In this document: piece by piece, positions 20,126 to 30,337 of the stretch
Numbering within the stretch: position 1 is the stretch's first letter
Layout: each line of letters begins with the position of its first letter
Assembly: GCF_014836765.1 (NCBI RefSeq)
Contig: NZ_JACSQG010000007.1
Coordinates: 62,001-126,000 of the forward strand
DNA length: 64,000 bases
Origin: Serpens gallinarum
GTDB lineage: Bacteria; Pseudomonadota; Gammaproteobacteria; Pseudomonadales; Pseudomonadaceae
Direction: 5' to 3'
Translations under genes and position numbers: made by a program
The notes under the pieces: model-generated
Seen by the model: only the letters and a program-made list of their open reading frames with translations
Told to the model about the DNA's origin: nothing
Database searches by the model: none

Positions 20126-21202
20126 TCAATGCAATCGTTTACGGCACATCAGCTGCGCCAGCTTCTGCGCATCCGGGCGCTCGACATAGCCTTTCTCGGT
20201 GACGATGGCATCGATCAAATCGGCGGGCGTCACGTCAAACGCTGGGTTGACCGCCCTCACCTGTGCCACGAGGGATTGCCCACCCAGATCGAGCCCATCA
20301 CTGTTGGCTTGCTCTTCCAGAGGAATGTCCTCGCCGCAGTCCAGCTGCATGTCGATGGCCGAGGTGGGTGCTACGACCATGAAGCGCACGCCATGATGCA
20401 TGGCCAGTATCGCCAACTGATAGGTGCCGATCCTGTTCGCCACGTCACCGTTCGCGGCAATCCGATCGGCACCAACGATGATCCAGCCGACCTGCTCGGT
20501 CTTCATCAGGTGCGCGACGGCAGCGTCCACATTAAGACTCACCGGCATGGTGTCGCCGCCCAACTCCCAGGCTGTCAGCCGCGAACCTTGCAAGCCGGGG
20601 CGGGTTTCATCGACATACACATGGTCGACCAGCCCATCCAGCCAGGCCCCACGAATGACCCCCAGCGCAGTACCGAAACCGCCTGTGGCCAGGGCGCCAG
20701 CATTGCAATGGGTGAGTACCGCTTGTGGCCCGTCGTAATGCTTGCGCATCAGCTCGACGCCAAACTGGGCCATGATCAGGTTGGCTTCACGATCACTCTG
20801 ATGGATACCGATAGCTTCGGCTTCCAGCGCGTCCAGCAGCACATCGCCCTCGTCGAGGCGACCCAGGCACTCGCGCATGCCATTCAAGGCCCGGCACAGA
20901 TTGGCCGCAGTCGGCCAAGATGCGGCCAGCAACTGCATATCCGCTTCCAGAGCTGCCCGCCAGTCACCGCCGGCCGCCATATGCTTCCGCGCGCCGAGTA
21001 CCACGCCATAGGCCGCAGCTATACCGATGGCCGCGGCGCCGCCCACCACCCTGTCGCGTATGGCCTCGGCAACCCCGCGGGCGCTGTCGTAGCTCAGCCA
21101 GACTTCGCGCTCTGGCAGCAGTCGCTGATCAAGTAGACACAACACACCGCTACGCCACTCAATGGCCCTGACCTTCTCCGCTGCCAGCAACTGCTCGCGC
21201 AT
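20126..21202 (-). CDS. mtnA: methylthioribose-1-phosphate isomerase-like protein, divergent active-site motif
   Basis: The 358-residue protein belongs to the eIF2B-like MtnA family, which isomerises methylthioribose-1-phosphate to the ribulose form in methionine salvage. The catalytic Cys166 ('[12 protein letters not shown]') and the Asp in '[18 protein letters not shown]' are kept. The usually near-invariant RGAPAIG motif reads GGAAAIG at 54-60, losing the Arg, and 'PTAVNLFWAL' reads '[10 protein letters not shown]'. The start [10 protein letters not shown] is chosen over an ATG four codons upstream. It is divergent from mtaD, as in P. aeruginosa. Whether activity is retained is uncertain. 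Confidence 0.85.
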   Translation of the reverse strand: MREQLLAAEKVRAIEWRSGVLCLLDQRLLPEREVWLSYDSARGVAEAIRDRVVGGAAAIGIAAAYGVVLGARKHMAAGGDWRAALEADMQLLAASWPTAANLCRALNGMRECLGRLDEGDVLLDALEAEAIGIHQSDREANLIMAQFGVELMRKHYDGPQAVLTHCNAGALATGGFGTALGVIRGAWLDGLVDHVYVDETRPGLQGSRLTAWELGGDTMPVSLNVDAAVAHLMKTEQVGWIIVGADRIAANGDVANRIGTYQLAILAMHHGVRFMVVAPTSAIDMQLDCGEDIPLEEQANSDGLDLGGQSLVAQVRAVNPAFDVTPADLIDAIVTEKGYVERPDAQKLAQLMCRKRLH

Positions 21203-21445
21203 GGCCCACCTCATGGATCACACAAAAGGCGCGGATTATACGCACTGCATCTAGGGATAACAGGCCGGCAAGGGGCCTCTAATGCACCCCCTTTTTTCGT
21301 CAGCAGCCATCACCCGAGCGGCCGGATCGCACCGCGACCGAACCGACGCGCGTCGGCTCGCTCAAACTCGCACCACCTGCAAAACTTCACGCATCGGCCG
21401 ATACCTTGAGGACGCTCGCCCCAACCACGTTTCCCTTTTTTTGCG
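21203..21445. promoter_or_regulatory. divergent intergenic region between mtnA and mtaD
   Basis: The two genes of methylthioadenosine metabolism face away from each other, so their promoters must lie in this 243-base gap. I could not single out convincing -35/-10 elements. Confidence 0.4.
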
Positions 21446-22783
21446 ATGACCAGCATGCCGACCTTGACCAGTGCCCCTCTCGATCTTCTCTTACTGCCGA
21501 CCTGGCTGGTGCCGGTGGAGCCCGCCAACGTGGTTCTTACAGGACATGGCCTGGGTATTCGTGATGGACGCATTGTGCTGATCGCTCCACGCCACGAGGC
21601 GCTAGGCCATGCGGCACGCGACGTGCGCGAACTGCCCGGCATGCTGCTTGCCCCCGGTCTGATCAACGCCCACGGGCATGCGGCGATGAGCCTGTTTCGC
21701 GGCCTCGCCGATGACCTACCTCTATTGACCTGGCTGCAGAATCACATCTGGCCGGCCGAAGCCCGCTGGGTGGACGAGGACTTCATTCGCGACGGCAGCC
21801 AATTGGCGATTGCCGAGCAGCTCAAGGGCGGCATTACCTGCTTTTCGGACATGTATTTCTTCCCGGAGATTGCCAGCGAGGTGGTCCATCAGACCGGCGT
21901 GCGTGCGCAGATTTGCGTGCCGGTGATGGATTTCCCGGTGCCCGGCGCGCTGGAGCCCGCCGATGCCATTCGCCATGGACTGCAGCTATTCGACGACCTC
22001 AAGCATCACCCGCGCCTGAAAGTCGCCTTTGGCCCACACTCACCCTACACCGCCAGCGATGAAACCCTGACCCAGGTGCTGATGCTCGCCGAAGAGCTGG
22101 ACGCCGGCATTCAGATGCATGTCCATGAAATCGACCTCGAAGTCCAGCAGAGCCTGCAACAGCACGGCGTGCGTCCGCTGGCTCGGCTGCAGCGCCTCGG
22201 CCTGCTGGGCCCACGCTTCCAGGCCGTGCACATGACCCAGGTCGATGACGAGGACATCGCCCTGCTGGTGGCCAGCAACAGCAGCGTGATCCACTGCCCG
22301 GAGTCCAACCTCAAGCTGGCCAGCGGCTTCTGCCCCGTGGAACGCCTGTGGCAGGCCGGCGTCAACGTGGCCATCGGCACCGATGGCGCAGCCAGTAACA
22401 ATGACCTCGACCTGCTCGGGGAAACCCGCACCGCGGCCCTGCTGGCCAAGGCCGTGGCCGGCTCTGCCACCGCGCTGGATGCCCACCGTGCCCTGCGCAT
22501 GGCCACCCTGAACGGCGCACGCGCCCTAGGCCTGGAGCAGGACTGCGGCTCTCTGGAAGTAGGCAAATGGGCTGACCTGGCCGCCTTCGATCTTTCTGGA
22601 CTGCATCAGCAACCGGTTTACGATCCGGTTTCTCAGCTGATTTACACGGGCAGCCGCAGCTGCGTGAAGCACGTCTGGGTCGGCGGCAAGCAATTGCTGG
22701 ATGACGGACAGCTGACGCGTATGGATGAGCAACGCCTGCTCGCCACCGCCAGACACTGGGGCGAAAAGATCGCCCAGCGCTAG
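21446..22783 (+). CDS. mtaD: 5'-methylthioadenosine / S-adenosylhomocysteine deaminase (TRZ/ATZ amidohydrolase)
   Basis: A cytosolic metal-dependent amidohydrolase of 445 residues. Metal ligands are in '[13 protein letters not shown]', 'MHVHE', 'HMTQVD' and '[14 protein letters not shown]'. In Pseudomonas the orthologue deaminates methylthioadenosine to methylthioinosine, feeding purine and methionine salvage. A second ATG at codon 4 ([12 protein letters not shown]) may be the true start; no clear Shine-Dalgarno separates them. In P. aeruginosa ubiG follows directly; here a 7-kb insertion intervenes. Confidence 0.93.
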   Translation: MTSMPTLTSAPLDLLLLPTWLVPVEPANVVLTGHGLGIRDGRIVLIAPRHEALGHAARDVRELPGMLLAPGLINAHGHAAMSLFRGLADDLPLLTWLQNHIWPAEARWVDEDFIRDGSQLAIAEQLKGGITCFSDMYFFPEIASEVVHQTGVRAQICVPVMDFPVPGALEPADAIRHGLQLFDDLKHHPRLKVAFGPHSPYTASDETLTQVLMLAEELDAGIQMHVHEIDLEVQQSLQQHGVRPLARLQRLGLLGPRFQAVHMTQVDDEDIALLVASNSSVIHCPESNLKLASGFCPVERLWQAGVNVAIGTDGAASNNDLDLLGETRTAALLAKAVAGSATALDAHRALRMATLNGARALGLEQDCGSLEVGKWADLAAFDLSGLHQQPVYDPVSQLIYTGSRSCVKHVWVGGKQLLDDGQLTRMDEQRLLATARHWGEKIAQR

Positions 22784-23025
22784 GCAACGTCGATGTAACC
22801 CTTGATTCAGAACGGCTGAGTACTCGGCGAGCGCGGCTGCCCTGTTGCTTGCGCACGCATATGCTTATGCGAAAAAAGAATTTTTGAGCCGCGCGTTATA
22901 TCTCTATATTCGTTTTGCCGCGTACTTATAGGTCAACCGTTGAGCCGCGCATTCAGTGCCAGGGCATATTTCGCTTGGTGTGTGCCCTGCGCTTTTCGGT
23001 GATCATTCGTATGGAGCCTGTCTGC
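22784..23025 (+). promoter_or_regulatory. candidate control region of the sulfonate-type operon
   Basis: This AT-rich leader contains a stem CGCATA-TGCT-TATGCG next to an A-run, an AT-rich stretch (TTATATCTCTATATT) and two copies of TTGAGCCGCGC (22884-22894 and 22940-22950), 56 bases apart. These could be promoter and operator elements for the operon that starts at 23026. A CysB or other sulfur-starvation regulator is a guess from context only. Confidence 0.4.
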
Positions 23026-23903
23026 ATGAACGCGGCTGTATCCCCCCACGCCCCTGCGCAACACTTTGACGTCGGTCCTTTCGATGCCGTTCTGGGCGCC
23101 GAAATTGTCGGCATCGATCTTGCCCAACCGCTCAACGATGCGGATTTCGCCCGCGTGCATCGCGCGCATCTGGAACATGGCGTGATCGTGTTCCGTGATC
23201 AGCATCTGACGCCCGAGCAACACATTGCCTTCAGCCGACGCTTCGGCGAGCTGCAGATCTGCACCAGTTCCTGCTGGCCGGCCACCCGGAAATCTTCATC
23301 ATTTCCAACATCATCGAGAACGGTCAGCCGGTCGGCCTGGGCGATGCCGGCAAATTCTGGCATTCCGACCTCTCCTATAAGGACATCCCTAGCCTCGGCT
23401 CCATGCTGTATGCGCAGGAACTGCCCGAGGAGGGCGGTGACACCCTGTTCGCTTCACAGCAGGCCGCCTACGAGGCGCTGCCCGTTGAGCTGAAAGCACA
23501 CCTGGAGGGCAGGCGCGCCGCACACTCCTACCTGGCACGCTACGACGATGAGGTGTTTGCCGGCATTCGCCGTCCCACCCTGACGCCCGAGCAGATTGCC
23601 GAGGTCAAACCGGCGATTCACCCGGTAGTCCGCACCCACCCGGAAACCGGCCGCAAGGGGTTGTTCGTCAACAAGAATTTCACCACCCACATCCTTGATT
23701 TGCCGGCCGACGAAAGCTGCGACCTGCTCAAGGAGCTGTTCGCCCACAGTGCCAAGCCCGAGTTCATCTACCGCCACCGGTGGCAGCCCAACGACCTGGT
23801 GTTCTGGGACAACCGCGCCCTCATCCACCTCGCTACCGGCTGCCCCAGCCACCTGCGTCGCCGCATGCACCGCACCACGATCCAGGGCGATGTGCCGTTT
23901 TGA
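23026..23903 (+). pseudogene. TauD/TfdA-family dioxygenase, frameshifted
   Basis: Family proteins are Fe(II)/2-oxoglutarate dioxygenases that oxidise sulfonates or sulfate esters to release sulfite. The first frame (MNAAVSPHAP...FGELQI) breaks near base 23259; the second frame resumes at once with 'LHQFLLAGHPEIFIISN' and carries the iron motif 'FWHSDLSY' and distal His/Arg ('IHLATGCPSHLRRRMHRT'). The offset is one base short modulo three, and a 7-base loss after 'LQI' would fit the usual 'LQVHVLKQFL' pattern. As written neither piece is a complete enzyme. It is the first gene of the ABC-transporter operon. Confidence 0.85.
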
Positions 23904-23918
23904 GCGAGGAACTTGGTA

Positions 23919-24779
23919 ATGAATGCGTTAACTGAACACCCCCAGACCTCTCGACTGACCGCTGCGGCGCCCAGCCCCCTGCTGGACGTCGATGGCGTGA
24001 GCCTGGAGTACCGCACCCGCGAGCGCATCGTGCAGGCCACCCACCAGGTGAGTTTTGCAGTCGACCCGGCAGACCGTTTTATCCTGCTCGGCCCGTCCGG
24101 CTGCGGCAAATCAACCCTGCTCAAGGCGGTGGCGGGCTTTCTCAGCCCCCAGGAAGGCGAAATACGCCTGGCGGGCCAGCGCATCGACGGCCCCGGCGCC
24201 GACCGCATCGTGGTGTTCCAGGAGTTCGATCAGCTGTTGCCGTGGAAAACCGTCAAGCAGAACGTGATGTTTCCGCTGTTGGCCTCGCGCAGCGTGGGCA
24301 AGGCGGAAGCCGAAGAGCGGGCACGCCTGTACCTCGATAAGGTCGGCTTGTCCGACTTCGTGGACGCCTACCCGCACACACTCTCCGGCGGCATGAAAGC
24401 CCGCGTGGCCATCGCCCGCGCGCTGGCCATGCAACCCAAGATCCTGCTGATGGATGAACCCTTCGCGGCGCTGGACGCCCTGACGCGGCGCAAGATGCAG
24501 GAAGAGCTGTTGGAACTCTGGGAGGATGTGAAATTCACCCTGCTGTTCGTCACCCACTCGATCGAGGAAGCCCTAATTGTCGGCAACCGCATCCTGCTGT
24601 TGTCATCCCATCCGGGCCGGGTGCGTGCGGAAATCAACAGTGCCCAGTTCGACATGCACAGCTCGGGCAGCGTGACGTTTCAGTCCACCGCCCAGCGCAT
24701 CCACCGCCTGCTGTTCAACGAGCAGGCCCCGGATGTCGTGGCAGACCATGACTTCCATGCCGTACGCCTGTCGTATTGA
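23919..24779 (+). CDS. ABC transporter ATP-binding protein, nitrate/sulfonate/taurine type
   Basis: The 286-residue ATPase has Walker A 'GPSGCGKST', Q-loop 'QEFDQLLPW', signature 'LSGGMKARVAIARAL', Walker B 'ILLMDEPFAALD' and switch His 'VTHSIEEA'. The closest group by pattern is the TauB/SsuB/NrtD importers. The ATG at 23919 follows GCGAGGA by 8 bases. It belongs to the operon with the permease, SDR, binding protein and flavin enzyme. Intact as read. Confidence 0.93.
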   Translation: MNALTEHPQTSRLTAAAPSPLLDVDGVSLEYRTRERIVQATHQVSFAVDPADRFILLGPSGCGKSTLLKAVAGFLSPQEGEIRLAGQRIDGPGADRIVVFQEFDQLLPWKTVKQNVMFPLLASRSVGKAEAEERARLYLDKVGLSDFVDAYPHTLSGGMKARVAIARALAMQPKILLMDEPFAALDALTRRKMQEELLELWEDVKFTLLFVTHSIEEALIVGNRILLLSSHPGRVRAEINSAQFDMHSSGSVTFQSTAQRIHRLLFNEQAPDVVADHDFHAVRLSY

Positions 24780-24787
24780 GAACGCCC

Positions 24788-25654
24788 ATGACCGTTAGCA
24801 ACCCTCTGCGCCCCGATTACGAAATCGACCTGGCGCCCTTCACCGAAAAACCCGTGGAACGCACGCTGCCGCTGGCCACCCGCCTGTGGCAGTACGCCTG
24901 GCTGCGCAAAGGCCTGATTCTGATTACCCTTGCGGTGATCTGGGAACTTGTCGCCCGCTATCAGGACAACGACCTGCTGCTGCCGACCTTCTTGCAGACC
25001 GCCGTTGCGTTTGTGAGCGGCATTGCCAGCGGTGAGCTGCTGTACAAAGCCGCCACCTCACTGGATCTGCTGCTCAAGGGCTACGCCATCGGCATCGCCC
25101 TGGCGTTCGCTCTGACCACCCTGGCGGTGTCCACACAGGTCGGTCGCGACCTGCTGTCCACCTGCACCTCGATGCTCAATCCGCTGCCGGCCATTGCCCT
25201 GCTGCCTTTGGCGCTGCTGTGGTTTGGCCTGGGTGAAGGCAGCCTGATCTTCGTGCTGGTGCACTCGGTGCTCTGGCCACTGGCGCTGAACACCTACTCC
25301 GGCTTTCTCGGCGTCTCGGAAACCCAGCGCATGGCCGGCCGCAATTACGGCCTGAAAGGCATCCGCTTCGTCGCCCTGATTCTGGTGCCGGCGGCGCTGC
25401 CGTCGATCCTCTCCGGCCTCAAGGTCAGCTGGGCCTTCGCCTGGCGCACGCTGATCGCTGCCGAGCTGGTGTTTGGCGCGTCCTCGGGCCAGGGCGGGCT
25501 GGGCTGGTACATCTATCAGAACCGCAACGAGCTCTACACCGATAACGTTTTTGCCGGCCTGGCCGTGGTGATTCTGATCGGCCTGCTGGTAGAGAACCTT
25601 ATTTTCAACAGCCTCGAGCGCATCACGATCAAGCGCTGGGGCATGCAACGCTGA
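24788..25654 (+). CDS. ABC transporter permease, nitrate/sulfonate/taurine type
   Basis: A 288-residue inner membrane protein with about six helices and the binding-protein-dependent permease EAA-like loop (around 'AGRNYGLKGIRFVALILVPAA' in part). It has the TauC/SsuC layout and follows the ATPase gene by 8 bases. Intact as read. It would form the channel of a sulfonate-type importer with the neighbouring ATPase. Confidence 0.92.
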   Translation: MTVSNPLRPDYEIDLAPFTEKPVERTLPLATRLWQYAWLRKGLILITLAVIWELVARYQDNDLLLPTFLQTAVAFVSGIASGELLYKAATSLDLLLKGYAIGIALAFALTTLAVSTQVGRDLLSTCTSMLNPLPAIALLPLALLWFGLGEGSLIFVLVHSVLWPLALNTYSGFLGVSETQRMAGRNYGLKGIRFVALILVPAALPSILSGLKVSWAFAWRTLIAAELVFGASSGQGGLGWYIYQNRNELYTDNVFAGLAVVILIGLLVENLIFNSLERITIKRWGMQR

Positions 25655-25668
25655 ACCCGTACGGGTAG

Positions 25669-26442
<774 letters not shown>

Positions 26443-26450
26443 CCTTGACC

Positions 26451-26477
26451 GTTGAGCGGCGCCATCCGCCGCTCAAC
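26451..26477. repeat. intergenic stem-loop between SDR and binding-protein gene
   Basis: A perfect 11-bp inverted repeat, GTTGAGCGGCG and CGCCGCTCAAC, with a 5-base loop, lies 9 bases past the SDR stop. No T-run follows, so it is more likely an mRNA-stabilising or processing stem than a terminator. Confidence 0.7.
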
Positions 26478-26556
26478 ATCGATACACCACCATCACGGAG
26501 ACCGGACCACCGGATCGTGATTTCTGCTGACAGAACTCCACTGATCCGAGGTCCCT

Positions 26557-27558
26557 ATGAACCTGTAAAAACTCGCCGGCATCAGCCTGCTGTCCGGGCT
26601 GTTGTTGTCCACCTCCCCCGTTAATGCGGAAGGCACCCTGCGCGTCGCGCAACAATTCGGCATCGCCTACTTGTTGCTGGATGTCGCCCGCGACCAGCAA
26701 TTGATCGAGAAGCACGGCAAAGCCGCAGGCGTGGACATCACCGTCGAGTGGCGGCAGATCTCGGGCGCCGCCGCCATGAACGAAGCCTTGCTGGCCGGCG
26801 CCCTCGATGTGGTCACTGCCGGCACACCACCGATGCTGAACCTGTGGGACCGCACCCATTCCCGGCAGAACATCAAGGGCATCGCCTCGCTGGGCTCGAT
26901 TCCCAGTTACCTGCTGACCAACAACCGGCGGATTCAATCGCTGGATGACTTCACCGAGAAGGATCGCATCGCCGTGCCCTCGGCCATCGTCGGGTTCCAG
27001 CCGCGCACCCTGCAGATCGAAGCCGCCAAGCGTTACGGCAATGACCAGTACAAGCGCTTCGATTCGATCACCATCAGCCTGCCGCACCCGGATGCCACTG
27101 CCGCGCTGCTGACGGGCGGCTCGGAAATCAGTGCGCATTTCTCCAGCGCGCCGTTCCAGTACCAGGCCCTGGAAAACCCCAACGTGCGCACGCTGCTCAG
27201 CAGCTATGACGTGCTGGGCGGCCCCGGCACCATGAACGTGCTGTATACCACCGAGAAGTTCTACACCGACAATCCGAAGACCTACCGTGCCTTCTACAAC
27301 GCACTGGAAGAAGCCGAGGCGTTTGTCAAAGCCAACCCGGACGAAGCGACCGAGATCTATATCCGCCAGCAGAATTCCCGGCTGGATCGCGCCTTCATCA
27401 AGCGCATCATCCAGGACCCCGAGGTGAACTTCACCATTACCCCCGAGCGCACCTTCGTCTATGCGCAAAAAATGCGTGAGCTGGGCATTCTCAAGGTCGA
27501 GCCCAACGACTGGAAGGACTATTTCTTCCCTGCGGTGCACGCCCGCCCGGGCAGCTGA
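26557..27558 (+). pseudogene. ABC transporter substrate-binding protein with stop at codon 4
   Basis: The natural start is ATG-AAC-CTG, followed by TAA (26566-26568) and then, in the same frame, 'KLAGISLLSGLLLSTSPVNA', a clear secretion signal, and a NitT/TauT-type periplasmic binding protein ('GTLRVAQQFG...', 'GALDVVTAGTPPML', 'VPSAIVGFQPR'). A single A-to-T change of an AAA codon would explain the stop. Initiation at the in-frame TTG at 26602 would leave half a signal peptide. Unless the stop is bypassed or is an error, the importer lacks its binding protein. Confidence 0.75.
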
Positions 27559-27572
27559 TTTCCCCGTCATCG

Positions 27573-27594
27573 GCCCCGTTCAATTGAACGGGGC
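27573..27594. repeat. perfect palindrome before the acyl-CoA dehydrogenase-like gene
   Basis: Arms GCCCCGTTCAA (27573-27583) and TTGAACGGGGC (27584-27594) are perfectly complementary with no spacer. It sits 15 bases past the binding-protein stop, just before the GGAG site of the next gene. It could be a regulator site or an RNA stem that limits read-through; no T-run follows. Confidence 0.75.
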
Positions 27595-27606
27595 TCTGGA
27601 GATGTA

Positions 27607-28773
27607 ATGGCTCTCTACACGCCTTATCGCCATCCGGCACTGGACACCCTGCTGCCAGTCCTGTCTGAAACCGCTGCCCGCCGCGACCGCGAGGGTGGCC
27701 ACGCCCTTGAAGAAAAACAGCTGCTGCGCGAGGCGGGACTGCTCAACCTGAGCATTCCCCGCGCTCACGGTGGCGATCAGTTGCCCTGGGCGCAGCTGTA
27801 TCAGCAGATCCGCACCCTGGCGGCGGTGGACAGTGCCCTGGCTCACGTTCTAGCGTTTCATCACCTTCAGGTGCTGACCGTACTGATTTACGGCAACGCC
27901 TCCCAGCAGGCTGATCTCCTCGCGCAAACCCGCGAGCAAGGTCTCTGGTGGGGCAATGCCATGAACCCGCTGGATAAGCGTCTGGTCGCCACGCCCAGCG
28001 CTGGCGGCTATCGCCTGACGGGCGCCAAAGCGTTTTGCTCCGGCACCCGCGGCTCCCGGTGGATGACGCTCTCGGCCCACGTGGAAGGCCAGCCCTATCC
28101 GCTACTGGCCGTCGTACCCACCGCAGAAGTGCGCCAGCTGGATGATTGGAACCCCATCGGCCAGCGCCAGACCGACAGTATTTCGGTGGCGTTGGATGAT
28201 GTATTTATTGCCCATGAGCAGGTACTCAAACAGCCCGACGTGCCACCCAGCGCATTCCATACCTTGCGCAACTGTTTCGCCCAGTTGGTGCTGGTCAATC
28301 TCTACCTGGGCATTGCCGAAGGCGCACTTAGTACAGGCTGTGCGTTTATTCGTGAACAGGCGCGCCCATGGATCACCTCCGGCGTGGACGCGCGCGAAGA
28401 CGACCCCTTCCAGCAAAACCGCGTAGGTTTGCTGGATGCCCGAATCGCCGGCGCCGAGGCGGCGGCGGATCGGGCCGGCGAATGGCTGCAAATCGCGTAC
28501 GACCGAGGCTCGGCGTTGACGGTGGAGGAGCGCGGAGAAGTCTCGCTGGTCATCGGCCAAGCCAAGGTGCTGGCCCATCAGATAAGCCTTCAAGCCAGTC
28601 AGGAGCTTTTCGAAATGACCGGTGCCAAAGGCACCCATCAGGACTACGGCTTCGACCGTTTCTGGCGCAACGCCCGTACCCACACGCTGCACGACCCCCT
28701 TGATTACAAACTCAATCAATTGGGCCGCTGGCGCTTGAAAGGGCAGCTGCCGAATCCGCAGTTCTACGCCTGA
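27607..28773 (+). CDS. acyl-CoA dehydrogenase-like flavin monooxygenase (DszC/SfnB group)
   Basis: A 388-residue protein of the acyl-CoA dehydrogenase fold, with 'LLREAGLLNLSIPRAHGG', 'LTGAKAFCSGTRGSRW' and the C-terminal 'FWRNARTHTLHDPLDYK' typical of the flavin-dependent oxygenase subgroup (DszC, SfnB) rather than true fatty acyl dehydrogenases. Members in Pseudomonas are tied to sulfur acquisition from organosulfur compounds and need reduced flavin from a partner. It is the last gene of the operon and ends 1 base before the convergent esterase-like gene. Confidence 0.87.
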   Translation: MALYTPYRHPALDTLLPVLSETAARRDREGGHALEEKQLLREAGLLNLSIPRAHGGDQLPWAQLYQQIRTLAAVDSALAHVLAFHHLQVLTVLIYGNASQQADLLAQTREQGLWWGNAMNPLDKRLVATPSAGGYRLTGAKAFCSGTRGSRWMTLSAHVEGQPYPLLAVVPTAEVRQLDDWNPIGQRQTDSISVALDDVFIAHEQVLKQPDVPPSAFHTLRNCFAQLVLVNLYLGIAEGALSTGCAFIREQARPWITSGVDAREDDPFQQNRVGLLDARIAGAEAAADRAGEWLQIAYDRGSALTVEERGEVSLVIGQAKVLAHQISLQASQELFEMTGAKGTHQDYGFDRFWRNARTHTLHDPLDYKLNQLGRWRLKGQLPNPQFYA

Positions 28774-28774
28774 C

Positions 28775-30109
28775 TCACTCGCCGAACGGATAGGTCTCGG
28801 GAACCCCGGGCGCAGGCGCAGCGCGTGGACCTAACGGCGTGACGGCGGTGGTGCTCTCCAGCCACAGCCAGGCATCGAACTGCTCGGCCAGCAAGGCACG
28901 GAAGTAGTGGCTGACGCGCTCGGTGCGCGGCCGGTAGATCACGCCGATCGCACGCTCCAGGCGCGAGCGGTTGAGGGCCTCGCGCAATGCGACGCGGGTG
29001 GGGTCACGCCAGTCGTATAGCGCGGCGGGGTGGCCGGCCTGCAAGAACAGCTGCTCCCAGCTGTCCGCCCGGGAAGGTTGTACGGATTTGACCTGCATCG
29101 GCTCATCCCAGTTGTCCGCCGCCGCCACCTCTCCGCGGTCGGTGGACTGCCCAATCAACACGGCGTCACGCCCATAAGCCGTGCGGCACAGCTCACCGAG
29201 GTTGAACTGCCCACCCCAACCCATCTCCGTGACCGCGGCGTTGCCAATATGGGAGTTATGCGCCCAGACCACGGCCTTGGCTTCGGCGCCGCGATGGGCC
29301 AGCAGGGCGCGCAAGGTGTCGAACATATGCCGGTCGCGCAGGTTCCAGGAGGCGGTGGAGCCCCGGTACATGGCCCGGTAATACTGCTCGGCGGCCAGCA
29401 CCACGCGGGCGTTCTGTTCGGCATTGAAAAAACCTTCGCCATCGGCCTGCAGATACGCCAGGCGCTTATCGAGCAACTCACGCAGCTGTTCGATCACGGC
29501 ATCTTCGCAGGACGGTTCGCCAAATACACTGACCTGATGGCCGTATGACGCCGGGTCGTCCTGCCAAGGGCTCAGACAGGCATACCGCTGCTGGGCCCGG
29601 CTCGCAGCAGCCGGATCGACGCCTTGCAGATAACGCAGCACTTCGCCCAGCGAGGCCGCCATGCTGTACACATCCAGCCCGCGAAATTCCACTTGGGACG
29701 CACCCGCCTGCTGGTTGTGCTCGCGCAACCAGTGCACGAAGTCAGCCACTTCGCGGTTGCGCCACATCCAGGTGGGGAAGCGCTCGAACGCCTGACGGTG
29801 CCAATCCTGTGCCGGGCGCTGGCGCACATGGCAGTCGATGGCTGCGGCGTCCGGCCAATCGGCTTCGACTGCAACGATGGTGAAGCCATGCTGCTCGATC
29901 AGCCGGCGGGTGATGGCGGCGCGCGCCCGATAGAACTCCGAGGTGCCATGGCTGGCTTCGCCGATCAGCATCAGCCGGGCATCGCCGTAACGGTCGAAGA
30001 ACGCGCCGAACGCCGGATCATCCAGGGCCGGAAGCGGCTCGGCGTCCCGCTTCAACTGCTCGACCAGCGTGCCCTCGTCTATCGGTACGGTGGATGCCTG
30101 CGCAGCCAT
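28775..30109 (-). CDS. erythromycin-esterase-family protein
   Basis: A 444-residue protein with the family motif '[11 protein letters not shown]' at 50-60 (catalytic Glu and His region), '[10 protein letters not shown]', 'HNSHIGNAA' and the C-terminal 'PETYPFGE' ending common in this subgroup. Erythromycin esterases open macrolide rings, but most chromosomal members of this broad family have unknown substrates, so resistance should not be assumed. The start [10 protein letters not shown] is chosen over one 11 codons upstream. It is convergent with the flavin enzyme and divergent from ubiG, and is part of the insertion between mtaD and ubiG. Confidence 0.88.
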   Translation of the reverse strand: MAAQASTVPIDEGTLVEQLKRDAEPLPALDDPAFGAFFDRYGDARLMLIGEASHGTSEFYRARAAITRRLIEQHGFTIVAVEADWPDAAAIDCHVRQRPAQDWHRQAFERFPTWMWRNREVADFVHWLREHNQQAGASQVEFRGLDVYSMAASLGEVLRYLQGVDPAAASRAQQRYACLSPWQDDPASYGHQVSVFGEPSCEDAVIEQLRELLDKRLAYLQADGEGFFNAEQNARVVLAAEQYYRAMYRGSTASWNLRDRHMFDTLRALLAHRGAEAKAVVWAHNSHIGNAAVTEMGWGGQFNLGELCRTAYGRDAVLIGQSTDRGEVAAADNWDEPMQVKSVQPSRADSWEQLFLQAGHPAALYDWRDPTRVALREALNRSRLERAIGVIYRPRTERVSHYFRALLAEQFDAWLWLESTTAVTPLGPRAAPAPGVPETYPFGE

Positions 30110-30337
30110 GGGACGACCCTCACTTGCATCGGTGGGTGGCAACGAATTCGCCTGCGGGAGACGCTGTTACGAAGGAGGACCCTGATCACGGGGGGCTGTT
30201 CCCGAAGCAAGATGACCGGAAACATCGCTCACGCACGCGCGACACTTCGCCCCGGTATTGGGCAAGAGCGCACGGAAACTGGCATCATGTCGGCCTTCAG
30301 CCGCCCGCTTGCGGCGACCCGTTTGCAGGAAATCACC

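Noticed and set aside
26473-27570. 365-codon open frame on the minus strand over the binding-protein gene
   Set aside because: The plus-strand frame has an evident signal peptide and binding-protein fold; the antisense frame has none.
28775-30109. macrolide resistance gene
   Set aside because: The family is broad, the gene is chromosomal and lacks any resistance context; only the family name is supported.
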